The notes: generated by a model from the sequence alone, not told the origin. A stretch of DNA of 11,107 nucleotides from JBDRFZ01 sp043818395 (GCA_043818395.1 JBDRFZ010000036.1:1-11107); one strand, 5' to 3'; counted from the stretch's first letter, positions 1 to 6,205 are shown. Made by a program: numbers and translations.

Positions 1-43
1 GATCAATATCCTTTTTTGACATAGCGAAAAGTTGGGTTGTCAT
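1..43 (-). CDS. Transposase N-terminus, partial (ISNCY-like)
   Basis: Only 14 codons are visible before the window edge: MTTQLFAMSKKDID. The internal segment MSKKDID resembles the start of ISNCY/IS1202-type transposases, which commonly open with a (M/L)S-(Q/K)-K-(E/D)-(L/I)-D stretch ahead of a helix-turn-helix. That comparison is from memory of the family, not an alignment. Translation could begin at the ATG at 43-41 or at the internal ATG at 22-20. No clear SD is seen. The repeat-rich sequence upstream (44-142) looks like an IS end and supports the call. The rest of the gene lies outside the window, so its integrity cannot be judged. Confidence 0.4.
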   Translation of the reverse strand, partial: MTTQLFAMSKKDID

Positions 44-93
44 ACCAGACCGTTGTACAGGAATCCGGAGTTCCCGACAGCCGGCCAGAATGT

Positions 94-142
94 GACATTC
101 TAACTTCCCGCAAAAGGGACATTACAACTTCCGTGGGACATA
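94..142. repeat. Spaced direct repeats in IS end
   Basis: Two 15-bp units differing at two adjacent bases (GACATTCTAACTTCC and GACATTACAACTTCC) start 24 bp apart, and a third GACAT follows at 138. They are probably transposase-binding sites in the IS terminal region. Confidence 0.55.
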
Positions 143-145
143 GGA

Positions 146-189
146 TGGAATACGTAGGGGCACGGCGCGCCGTGCCCCTACGTATTCCA
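146..189. repeat. 44-bp perfect palindrome
   Basis: Bases 146-189 form a perfect inverted repeat with no loop, centred between 167 and 168. Outward from the centre the arms read GGCGC/GCGCC, then CGTGCCCC, then TACGTATTCCA. As RNA it could form a long GC-rich hairpin from either strand. It sits downstream of the minus-strand methyltransferase gene, where it could act as a transcript end or RNA-stabilising structure. The core sequence is of the dispersed palindromic (REP/MITE-like) type, but only one copy is in this window, so genome-wide repetition is inference. Confidence 0.85.
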
Positions 190-190
190 A

Positions 191-316
191 TGTTCCGTGT
201 TCCGTGCCGGGCGCGGAAACCGCGCCCCTACGTATCCCATGCTCCGCATTCCGTGCTCCGTGCTTAATGCTTTGTGCTCTGTATTTTGTGTTCCGTATTC
301 AATATCCAATACGCGG
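191..316. repeat. Degenerate 7-bp tandem repeat array (TGYTCCG-like)
   Basis: The stretch can be read in 7-bp steps almost without phase loss: TGTTCCG, TGTTCCG, (hairpin block 205-232), TATCCCA, TGCTCCG, CATTCCG, TGCTCCG, TGCTTAA, TGCTTTG, TGCTCTG, TATTTTG, TGTTCCG, TATTCAA, TATCCAA, TACGCGG. The consensus is about T(G/A)(Y)T(C/T)(C)G. Eighteen steps fit from 191 to 316. The array contains the stop codon (264-266) and roughly the last 15 codons of the adjacent minus-strand methyltransferase gene. Confidence 0.8.
209..227. repeat. Small GC-rich hairpin (8-bp stem, AAA loop)
   Basis: GGGCGCGG (209-216) pairs with CCGCGCCC (220-227) around an AAA loop, followed by CTACGTAT, the same outer sequence as the arm of the 44-bp palindrome. 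It is probably a shorter relative of that element. From 205 to 232 it occupies exactly four 7-bp units, so it keeps the phase of the surrounding 7-bp array. Confidence 0.7.
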
Positions 317-755
317 CAATGGCCGTCGCTACTGCGACATTAAGAGATTCTTTTTTACCGACTTGTTTGATGGATACAACACCGTCGCACATAGATAATA
401 ACGACGGCGGCACGCCTTCGACTTCATTCCCTAAAAGCAAAGCAAGGCGTTCGGGTGCGGCATAGTCCACCAAATCCACGGATTGTGCGCCAGTCTCAAG
501 CGCCGCAACAGAATATCCTTGGCTCTTAAGATGCTTAATAGCTTCCTGTACATCCAGAACCTGTTCCCAGACCACAGATTGTTCCGCACCTAAAGCCGTC
601 TTTTTTACGCGAGTATGTTTCGGTGTCGGCGTATAACCCGTAATCCAAAGTTTACCGATACCCAAAGAATCGCAAGTACGTAAAAGCGACCCGATATTTT
701 GTGCAGAACGTATGTTGTGCGCAATGAGATGCAAGATCCTCGACTCTTTATTCAT
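264..755 (-). CDS. SpoU/TrmH-family RNA 2'-O-methyltransferase
   Basis: A 163-residue SPOUT-class methyltransferase that should transfer methyl from S-adenosylmethionine to a ribose 2'-OH in tRNA or rRNA; the target site cannot be read from sequence. All three SpoU motifs are present: motif 1 N14-I-R16...N20-IG...R26 (R16 is the likely catalytic Arg), motif 2 LLLGNEVEGVP (106-116), and motif 3 around SLNVAVATAIA (137-147), which forms the knotted cofactor site. The length matches minimal catalytic-domain-only members with no extra RNA-binding domain. The fold should end near AAYWIL (147-152). The remaining residues, NTEHKIQSTKH, are encoded by the 7-bp repeat array and look like an acquired tail. 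It starts at ATG 755 with no SD; a promoter-like element ends about 9 bp upstream. It is divergent from the uracil methyltransferase, 40 bp away. Confidence 0.9.
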   Translation of the reverse strand: MNKESRILHLIAHNIRSAQNIGSLLRTCDSLGIGKLWITGYTPTPKHTRVKKTALGAEQSVVWEQVLDVQEAIKHLKSQGYSVAALETGAQSVDLVDYAAPERLALLLGNEVEGVPPSLLSMCDGVVSIKQVGKKESLNVAVATAIAAYWILNTEHKIQSTKH

Positions 756-763
756 TTCAGGAT

Positions 764-792
764 ACGTTATGCCTCAATGAACCAATAAGCAA
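764..792 (-). promoter_or_regulatory. Candidate promoter for the SpoU methyltransferase gene
   Basis: On the minus strand TTGCTT (792-787), a 17-bp spacer and TAACGT (769-764) precede the ATG at 755. The start of transcription would fall at about 757, essentially at the start codon, which implies a leaderless mRNA. The -10 is a weak match. Confidence 0.35.
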
Positions 793-795
793 GCT

Positions 796-2157
796 ATGAA
801 ATTCGGACATCGCATCAAAGGAACTATAACCGGCTACGACGAAAAAGGTCGCGGTTTTTTTTACCTACCAACCGAAGACGGTAAAACCACGAATACGTTC
901 GTTGCGCCGTTCTCAGCACAAGGAGACGAAATCGTGGGTTCATTTATTAAGCGCGATCACGGCGTGAAGATTTTAAAAATCGAAGAGCTGGTCAAACCAA
1001 GTCAGGATCGCACAACCGCTCCCTGTCCGCATGCCGGCGTCTGCGGCGGTTGTCCATGGCAACATTTGAATTACGAAGCGCAGCTCGATATAAAACGAAA
1101 CAAAATCAACGACGCTTTCCAAGCTGCCGGACACGATGAAAAAATCGATCAAATAATCCCGGCGAAAAAAAAATTCCATTACCGCAACCGCATGGATTTT
1201 GCCGTGGGTTGGAACGGAGAAATAGGATTAAAAGAATACAGTTCATGGAACCGCTACGTTGATCTGACGACCTGCCTGCTACTAAACGACGGCGTTGGTG
1301 AAATTTTGCAACACGTCCACGCCTGGATGCGCGAATCCGACCTCCAGCCCTGGGACGCAAAATTTTACACCGGCGATATCCGCTACGTCGTTATACGCGA
1401 AGGCAAAAACACCAAACAACGAATGATCTCGATCATCGCTAAAGACCTGTCGCGCCTGACCCCCGTTCACCGTTCATCGCTCATCGCTCACCTATCCCCT
1501 TTTTGCACTACTCTACTCATCGGCGAACAGTCGCTTAATACCGACATTTCACTGGCGCAAAAATTCGAATGTTTGAAGGGCGAACCGTTTCTGGAAGAAA
1601 TCGTGAATGACGTACGTTACAAAATTTCACCGAACTCATTTTTCCAAACCAATTCCGCTATGGCTGCGGAACTACAAAAAACCGTTGATGAATTTATTCG
1701 TGCGAATGGATCTCATTCCTATAATGTTTTGGATTTATACTGTGGCTTAGGATTCTTTGGAATTTATCTGGCCAAACAACATCCCGACTTCAGGGTCGCA
1801 GGATTTGAAATCGATGCCCAGGCCATCGAGCTCGCTAAACAGAACGCGCTCTGTGGCGGCGTATCTGACCGCACAGAATTCACTTCCGGCCCGGCCGAAG
1901 ACCTGTCATGGAAAAACATCGAGGCCGACATCGTCATCCTTGATCCGCCGCGTTCCGGTCTTCATCCTCGCGTTTTAAAAACACTGCTCGAAAAAAAACC
2001 AGAAACAATTATCTACGTCTCCTGCAACTTCCGTCGCCTGGTCGAAGAATTAAAAATATTAAAAACCGTTTATCGCATCGAAAAACTACGCGCTCTCGAT
2101 CTTTTTCCTCAAACTCCGCACGTAGAAGTCATCGCTTATTTACGTCGAATTAAATAA
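796..2157 (+). CDS. TrmA/RlmD-type RNA (uracil-5)-methyltransferase
   Basis: A 453-residue SAM-dependent enzyme that methylates C5 of a uridine in RNA. Architecture in order: N-terminal beta-barrel of TRAM type (about 1-65); 4Fe-4S ligand set C77-X5-C83-X2-C86 with C160 as the probable fourth; central RNA-binding part; C-terminal Rossmann methyltransferase. The SAM loop is LDLYCGLGFFG (312-322), DPPRSG (383-388) is a family motif, C410 in VSCN is the nucleophile, and E444 in HVEVIA is the proton-abstracting base. The usual SCNP is SCNF here. The Fe-S cysteines favour the RlmD/RlmCD (rRNA) branch over TrmA, but substrate assignment is inference. Residues 223-232 are encoded by four 7-bp DNA repeats (1464-1491) in the variable region between domains. 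ATG start; no SD is visible. Confidence 0.92.
   Translation: MKFGHRIKGTITGYDEKGRGFFYLPTEDGKTTNTFVAPFSAQGDEIVGSFIKRDHGVKILKIEELVKPSQDRTTAPCPHAGVCGGCPWQHLNYEAQLDIKRNKINDAFQAAGHDEKIDQIIPAKKKFHYRNRMDFAVGWNGEIGLKEYSSWNRYVDLTTCLLLNDGVGEILQHVHAWMRESDLQPWDAKFYTGDIRYVVIREGKNTKQRMISIIAKDLSRLTPVHRSSLIAHLSPFCTTLLIGEQSLNTDISLAQKFECLKGEPFLEEIVNDVRYKISPNSFFQTNSAMAAELQKTVDEFIRANGSHSYNVLDLYCGLGFFGIYLAKQHPDFRVAGFEIDAQAIELAKQNALCGGVSDRTEFTSGPAEDLSWKNIEADIVILDPPRSGLHPRVLKTLLEKKPETIIYVSCNFRRLVEELKILKTVYRIEKLRALDLFPQTPHVEVIAYLRRIK
1464..1491. repeat. 7-bp tandem repeat inside coding sequence
   Basis: Four consecutive heptamers read CGTTCAC, CGTTCAT, CGCTCAT, CGCTCAC, followed by a weaker CTATCCC. They lie in frame-compatible coding sequence of the uracil methyltransferase and encode residues about 223-232 (PVHRSSLIAH). 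Since 7 is not a multiple of 3, successive copies are read in different frames, so the protein does not look repetitive. The unit resembles the T(G)TTCCG units at 191-316 in length and in its YGYTC core, but is not identical. Confidence 0.8.
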
Positions 2158-2183
2158 ATAAATAAAATTCATGGTATTAAAAC

Positions 2184-2206
2184 ACGCGAGTGAGTCGCAC
2201 CCGCGT
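2184..2206 (-). terminator. Hairpin terminator of the 2219-2770 gene
   Basis: On the minus strand ACGCGGGTG pairs with CACTCGCGT (one G-U pair, 5-base loop CGACT), then GTTTTAAT follows. It begins 13 bp after the stop codon at 2219. No U-run follows it in the plus direction, so it probably does not end the uracil methyltransferase transcript efficiently. Confidence 0.6.
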
Positions 2207-2218
2207 TGATGTAGTTTG

Positions 2219-2770
2219 TCATCCCTCGAACCTCGAGCTGTCGACCGAGGAATCAAGAAAATCACTAATGTCTTGCTCTAAATCAGGCGATAGATCCGAT
2301 TCATCGCAAGACGTCACTTGTATCTCCGGACTGTCATCAAATACTTTTAGACAGGACAAGGGTATAACCTGCTCTTTTCCGTCATCGAATCTGACTTTTG
2401 CCCAAAAAACCAAGGGAGATGGTCTCGAACCGCCGATGCTTGGTTCCCAATTTCCGCAAGTTATACTCACGACCGGTGGGTTTTGCGTCCGATACCTCTC
2501 GTATCTGTTGGTAATCTTTCTATAAATCACCCGTGACAGCTCCGATGCACTCTGTACAAAGCTATCGGGCAACATCGTCACCCGTGCGGCAATGGCAACT
2601 CTTTGTCCTAAAAACGTTTTCTGCTGGAACTGAATACTTGCCAAACGCTCGTGATACGTACTGCCGACGCAATCCCCCTCCAGGAGATAGCGGTGCATGG
2701 CAAGACAAGCAGCTTCGCTTTCCGGAGGTATGATCCCAAGCTGCTCAAGGATCTCCCGTGGGTTATTCAT
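2219..2770 (-). CDS. Hypothetical protein with acidic C-terminus
   Basis: Not recognised. The product is 183 residues with no signal peptide or membrane segment, so probably cytoplasmic. The N-terminal half (1-95) looks mostly helical and is rich in charged residues. Residues 98-145 look beta-rich (PPVVSITCG..., PLVFWAKVRFDDGKEQVIPL), and the tail from 150 is strongly acidic and Ser-rich. The start is placed at ATG 2770, not the upstream GTG at 2776, because a near-perfect SD (AAGGAGGT, 2782-2775) sits 4 bases upstream of the ATG and overlaps the GTG. The gene stands alone on its strand, with its own promoter (TTGACG -35) and hairpin terminator, between an rRNA-modification gene and era. This complete monocistronic architecture supports a real gene. 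Confidence 0.75.
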   Translation of the reverse strand: MNNPREILEQLGIIPPESEAACLAMHRYLLEGDCVGSTYHERLASIQFQQKTFLGQRVAIAARVTMLPDSFVQSASELSRVIYRKITNRYERYRTQNPPVVSITCGNWEPSIGGSRPSPLVFWAKVRFDDGKEQVIPLSCLKVFDDSPEIQVTSCDESDLSPDLEQDISDFLDSSVDSSRFEG

Positions 2771-2774
2771 TACC

Positions 2775-2782
2775 ACCTCCTT
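2775..2782 (-). promoter_or_regulatory. Strong SD deciding the start at 2770
   Basis: AAGGAGGT on the minus strand lies 4 bases before ATG 2770. It is the strongest ribosome binding site in the window and contrasts with the SD-less starts of most neighbours. Confidence 0.8.
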
Positions 2783-2799
2783 AAAAGAACACTGAAGAT

Positions 2800-2828
2800 T
2801 ATTTAAAGCAAAAACCCAAGTCCGTCAA
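2800..2828 (-). promoter_or_regulatory. Candidate promoter for the 2219-2770 gene
   Basis: TTGACG (2828-2823), 17-bp spacer, TAAATA (2805-2800). The predicted transcript start near 2793 gives a leader of about 23 bases containing the SD. The -35 is good and the -10 only fair. Confidence 0.45.
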
Positions 2829-2895
2829 CCTTCAGCGAATCATCGGTCGATATTACGGTTCTTCGCGAAAAATACATACAATTCAATAATAATTT

Positions 2896-2903
2896 GCTAT
2901 ACT
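2896..2903 (+). promoter_or_regulatory. Extended -10 promoter element for era
   Basis: The -10 TATACT (2898-2903) ends 8 bases before ATG 2912 and sits in the context TTTGCTATACT; TG precedes it by one base (2895-2896), giving the TGn extended -10 form. No good -35 is seen at 17 bp. Transcription would begin near 2910, giving an almost leaderless era mRNA. It also means the upstream TTG at 2894 lies inside the promoter and is not the start. Confidence 0.5.
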
Positions 2904-2911
2904 TTGTTCAA

Positions 2912-3766
2912 ATGAAATCTGGTTTTGTAATGCTAGCAGGTCGTTCTAACGTGGGAAAATCCACGCTTTTAAACGCGCTCGTCGGTTCAAAAGTCGCGAT
3001 CGTCACGCCAAAACCGCAAACTACTCGCCATCCCATTCGCGGCATTCTCCATGATACCCGCGGTCAATTGGTTTTCGTTGATACGCCGGGCGTGTTTCTA
3101 GGCAAAAAAGATAAAGTCTCCAAACGATTAAACGAACTGGTAAAAGAGTCTTTGGTTGGCGTGGATGTTGTCGTCTACGTTATAGATCCGACTCGTGAAT
3201 ATGGTGCCGAAGAAGAATTCATCGAACGTCTGCTTAAAGCCGCGCCCACGCCTCTCATCGTCGTAATCAACAAGATTGACGAAAAAAATTTAAATCCGGC
3301 ACGTTTGCAGGATTTAAGAGGTCTACAGATAGGACAAAGCCAAACTATTGAAATCAGCGCCTTAAAACGACGCAATTTAAACCTACTTATCGATGCGCTT
3401 TTTACTATTGTTCCTGATGGCCCGCCGTATTACCCGGAATTACAACTAACCGACATCGGACATAACGAGTGGTTGGAAGAACTTATCCGCGAAAAAATAT
3501 TTTTAGCGCTCGAACAAGAAGTACCTTATTCCATAAAAGTTTCATTGGACAATATCGAAACGCGTCCGGACGGCTCTCGTTTTTTAGAAGTCACAATATG
3601 GACTACGGCCGACAGATACAAAGCCATGATAATCGGCAGTCACGCCTCCATGCTAAAACGCATCGGTACTGCTTCTCGTAAAGAAATCGAAACAGTAACC
3701 GGAGCAAAAGTTTTTTTATCTTTAAACGTCAAGGTTGATCCCAAGTGGCAAGACCGTTTTGTCTAA
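2912..3766 (+). CDS. era: Ribosome-assembly GTPase Era
   Basis: A 284-residue Era: a GTPase that binds the 3' end of 16S rRNA through its KH domain and licenses 30S maturation. GTPase motifs are complete: G1 GRSNVGKS (10-17), effector region PQTTRH (35-40), G3 DTPG (57-60), G4 NKID (120-123), G5 SAL (149-151). The C-terminal KH domain spans about 195-284. Its nucleic-acid-binding GXXG loop reads G242-S-H-A245, losing the final glycine and the usual basic residue. G1 has Ser instead of the common Pro (GRPNVGKS). The start is ATG 2912, which gives the family-typical opening MKSGFV; the upstream TTG would add residues coded by the promoter. There is no SD. It is followed after 1 bp by a helical hypothetical gene, a clear operon. 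Confidence 0.95.
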   Translation: MKSGFVMLAGRSNVGKSTLLNALVGSKVAIVTPKPQTTRHPIRGILHDTRGQLVFVDTPGVFLGKKDKVSKRLNELVKESLVGVDVVVYVIDPTREYGAEEEFIERLLKAAPTPLIVVINKIDEKNLNPARLQDLRGLQIGQSQTIEISALKRRNLNLLIDALFTIVPDGPPYYPELQLTDIGHNEWLEELIREKIFLALEQEVPYSIKVSLDNIETRPDGSRFLEVTIWTTADRYKAMIIGSHASMLKRIGTASRKEIETVTGAKVFLSLNVKVDPKWQDRFV

Positions 3767-3767
3767 T

Positions 3768-4652
3768 ATGACAAAAACAAAATTCGACATCAACCCCTTC
3801 GCTCTACCGGCTACAAATATTCCACCACCGCAAAAAAGCAATACCAGGCTGCGAAGAACGACGCAACACGAACCAATTCGTCCATACAGCACTGAATACG
3901 CGATAGCAGAAATAGGATTCCGTAAGGCAAGACAAAAAAAGGAAGAAGAGCGTGAACATCTGCATACCATTAACGACATTTACAAATTTTTACAAAAATA
4001 TTTGCAAGAATTGCAAAAAAAACTCACCGCAGATGAAAAGGAACAAAAAGACACATCTCGACTAAAGACAAGAATCGCAAAAATCGAAAAAGCTTGCGTA
4101 GGAGAATATACATGCGACCCTTACCAATACGAACCTGAATTATTTGAGATGTTGAACCATGAAAAAACACATAGCGCCGATCCGGAAAAAATAAACGAAC
4201 TACGAGGTTTAATCCGAGCCGGATCCTGGATGACCTACGAACGAATGAAGCCTGCCGCAGTTATCGAACTCATAAACAAACTAAAAACACTGGAAACCGA
4301 AGGCAAAAACTTTTTAATGAGACGGGCTGATCCGGATACCTACAAAGAATTAAATCAGAATCTCAAAGAAACCCTTGATGAATTGGAATTAATAGCTACA
4401 TCTCTTCGATTAAATAAAACAGGAGATGAACTTGAGGAAGCTGCGCGGATCATGGAAGATCTAAGTACCAAGGCCTGGTCCATGTTACGCCTGACTATGG
4501 ACCAGCATCAGATTAGTTTACAAGATGCACAAAGCCACGCGTTAACTAATCCGCTAATTAAAGAAATCGAGACCCTTGGACCGGTTCGAGATCTTGTATA
4601 TTTTCGGCGGATTTATCCAAAATGGGCTGCCGAAACACTACGAGGCAATTGA
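3768..4652 (+). CDS. Hypothetical helical protein coupled to era
   Basis: Not recognised. A 294-residue, probably cytoplasmic protein with no signal or membrane segment. Residues 1-40 are Pro/Asn/Thr-rich and look disordered. About 50-110 is strongly charged with coiled-coil character (long runs of K, E and Q with spaced L/I). The remainder is predicted mostly helical, including a Glu/Leu-rich stretch about 175-245. Two cysteines (C110, C116) are not arranged as a known metal site. ATG 3768 follows the era stop by one base (TAATATG), so translation is likely coupled; a TTG start inside era would also be in frame but adds sequence translated from the era end. It converges on the lipoprotein gene with 10 bp between stops and no visible terminator. 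Confidence 0.8.
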   Translation: MTKTKFDINPFALPATNIPPPQKSNTRLRRTTQHEPIRPYSTEYAIAEIGFRKARQKKEEEREHLHTINDIYKFLQKYLQELQKKLTADEKEQKDTSRLKTRIAKIEKACVGEYTCDPYQYEPELFEMLNHEKTHSADPEKINELRGLIRAGSWMTYERMKPAAVIELINKLKTLETEGKNFLMRRADPDTYKELNQNLKETLDELELIATSLRLNKTGDELEEAARIMEDLSTKAWSMLRLTMDQHQISLQDAQSHALTNPLIKEIETLGPVRDLVYFRRIYPKWAAETLRGN

Positions 4653-4662
4653 TTTACCGTTT

Positions 4663-5517
4663 TTATTCCACTAATCCATTAAGCTCAGTGATTTCGTAAT
4701 CGTAAAACCCGGCCAGGTCACCGCCCGCCAAATCATTGGTGGTTACTTTCAAGACCATGGGATTTTGTTTGTTGTTTAAAACCAGTATCTCGCCAAACCA
4801 GTTGCTCGCTTTAATGACCTGAACCTTTACATCCTCGCCATTTACTTTAAGCGTATATTCGCCAAAATCTTTTTCCGCTGTTGTCAGATAAACATCTTTA
4901 TTCCCGATAATCGCTCGCACTTCACCATCGAGCTTGCTTAGCGCATAATTGAAACCATTTTTGGTACTGGATGCGACAAGAGCCTCGTTTTCTTCTTTGT
5001 TAAGGATGCCAAAAGAAAAAGTGCTGACACCTGCTTTGGATAAATTTTCAAATACATCTTGCGATAACCAGATAATACCGCTACCCATGGCCGTTTTCTC
5101 ACCCTCCTGCCAATAAACGGGTAAAAACAATTCATGGGCGCTCTGCAAATCGCCACCTACGACCGCACCTGAATAATTTGCAGTCTCATCACCGATCATC
5201 GTTTTATACTTCCATTCGATATCAGCATTAAAACCAGGCGCGAACCGCCTAATAACCAATTCCCTCTCACCTTCGCTTCCCATGGCATAAGCATCAGCCA
5301 GCTTTACACCAGCCTCGGAAAATTTCTGTTTCATCTTAATGGTATTGCCGCGAACCAAATTAATCTTTTGAGCGGCTTCGGCCGAATCCAGTGTACCCAA
5401 TGAAACCGACTTAAGACCCGGAGCTTCCACAACTTCAATCTTAGACGAAGCACAACCGGAACCCGCCAATAAAAGACAGGCTAGAACAAATAATGATAAA
5501 AAATATTTTTTTCTCAT
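4663..5517 (-). CDS. Putative lipoprotein of unknown function
   Basis: A 284-residue exported protein. The N-terminus has a classic signal peptide: MRKK, a hydrophobic core (about 5-18), then LLAGSGC with C22 as the probable lipidated Cys. The -3 residue is Gly (GSGC), not the preferred Leu, so lipidation is likely but not certain. The mature part is soluble-looking with beta-strand patterns and no recognised domain; residues after C22 (ASSKIE) form a short linker. It starts at ATG 5517, 4 bp after the stop of the membrane-anchored gene at 5522, with no SD, so it is probably translated by coupling. The pairing suggests both act on the outer face of the membrane. Confidence 0.75.
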   Translation of the reverse strand: MRKKYFLSLFVLACLLLAGSGCASSKIEVVEAPGLKSVSLGTLDSAEAAQKINLVRGNTIKMKQKFSEAGVKLADAYAMGSEGERELVIRRFAPGFNADIEWKYKTMIGDETANYSGAVVGGDLQSAHELFLPVYWQEGEKTAMGSGIIWLSQDVFENLSKAGVSTFSFGILNKEENEALVASSTKNGFNYALSKLDGEVRAIIGNKDVYLTTAEKDFGEYTLKVNGEDVKVQVIKASNWFGEILVLNNKQNPMVLKVTTNDLAGGDLAGFYDYEITELNGLVE

Positions 5518-5521
5518 ATAA

Positions 5522-6160
5522 TTATTTAGCTAGATAATCGACAACTAAGGTTATTTTATCTAAATTTGGAGTATCGGACAGATCTTGCAGATAAAGTTGT
5601 AGTGCCATATCACTTCCCTGCGCCACGTAAAGATCCGTGCTCGTGACCTCGTCGCGAAATATTTTTTCGGTCATACCAGCGTCTTTAGCTAGTTTCGAAT
5701 AATAATCCAATACGTCTTTTTTGTTTGCCTGCATAGCATTCCAAACCATAGTCACGGTCTCTTTATTGGATAATGAATTCGATATTGAACCGACTACATC
5801 CTGATACGTTTTCATATCCTGTGTAGAGCTGCTACCAGAGTTTAGACCTAAACCGCTTATTAGCGATATGGGCGCAGAAAAAATCTTAATCGCCTTGCTG
5901 CGGTTTTGTCCAGATAAATAACGGATGCTTCTGACTTCATTCAATCTATATGGCGTCAGCTGTTTTGGATAATTTTCCGGTAAAGAAGCCAGTATCTTGT
6001 CAGCCGGTCCGAATAAAAACCTGAAAATCAGATATCCACCGATAAAAAACACGGCAATCAATATCGCACAACCAATAAAACAAGCTCTCCAGAAAGATTT
6101 TCCGGAGGCTACATTATCAGAGGCCTCTTTAACATTCGATCCTTCGATTGTTTCGGGCAT
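5522..6160 (-). CDS. Single-pass membrane protein of unknown function
   Basis: A 212-residue protein with a short N-terminal cytoplasmic tail (1-25), one strong transmembrane helix (about 27-50, FIGCAILIAVFFIGGYLIF), and an extracytoplasmic domain of about 160 residues. It contains a Ser/Gly-rich segment (GLNSGSSST) and helical patches; no known domain is recognised. ATG 6160 is preferred over the in-frame TTG at 6166; neither has an SD. It is the first gene of a two-gene operon with the putative lipoprotein, and is divergent from the peroxiredoxin-SOD operon across 89 bp. Confidence 0.75.
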   Translation of the reverse strand: MPETIEGSNVKEASDNVASGKSFWRACFIGCAILIAVFFIGGYLIFRFLFGPADKILASLPENYPKQLTPYRLNEVRSIRYLSGQNRSKAIKIFSAPISLISGLGLNSGSSSTQDMKTYQDVVGSISNSLSNKETVTMVWNAMQANKKDVLDYYSKLAKDAGMTEKIFRDEVTSTDLYVAQGSDMALQLYLQDLSDTPNLDKITLVVDYLAK

Positions 6161-6205
6161 AATCAATACAAGCTTAGCTTAAGATATTGAAACGGTCGAG
6201 CGCGC

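Larger units (their letters stand above)
1..142 (-). mobile_element. IS terminal fragment, ISNCY/IS1202-like (partial)
   Basis: The left edge carries one end of an insertion sequence. On the minus strand a terminal region (about 142 to 44) precedes a transposase start that runs off the window. The terminal region has related modules, each starting GTCCC or GTCAC, with GGAAGTT separating them. On the plus strand these appear as GACATTCTAACTTCC (94-108) and GACATTACAACTTCC (118-132), 24 bp apart, then a third GACAT (138-142). A small inverted repeat (87-92/96-101) lies within. Such clustered motifs are typical of transposase-binding ends. The outer tip is probably near 140-142, directly next to the palindrome at 146. 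The family call rests mainly on the 14 visible transposase residues and is tentative; IS481 is an alternative. Confidence 0.45.

Noticed and set aside
191..316. CRISPR array.
   Set aside because: Units are 7 bp and contiguous with no unique spacers; no cas genes are present.
37..398. Plus-strand open frames in the repeat region.
   Set aside because: They run through palindromes, heptamers and the antisense of the SpoU gene; the low-complexity products (for example repeated R-P-R/A-P-C patterns) reflect the DNA repeats.
2390..2460. Possible tRNA on the minus strand: GGCGGTTCGAGACC resembles a T-arm.
   Set aside because: The T-stem has a mismatch, no matching acceptor 5' strand or anticodon arm is found upstream, no CCA follows, and the region is inside an open coding frame with good gene signals.
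2894..2911. TTG start of Era giving six extra residues.
   Set aside because: These bases contain the extended -10 TATACT, and Era proteins typically open with MKSGFV, which matches ATG 2912.
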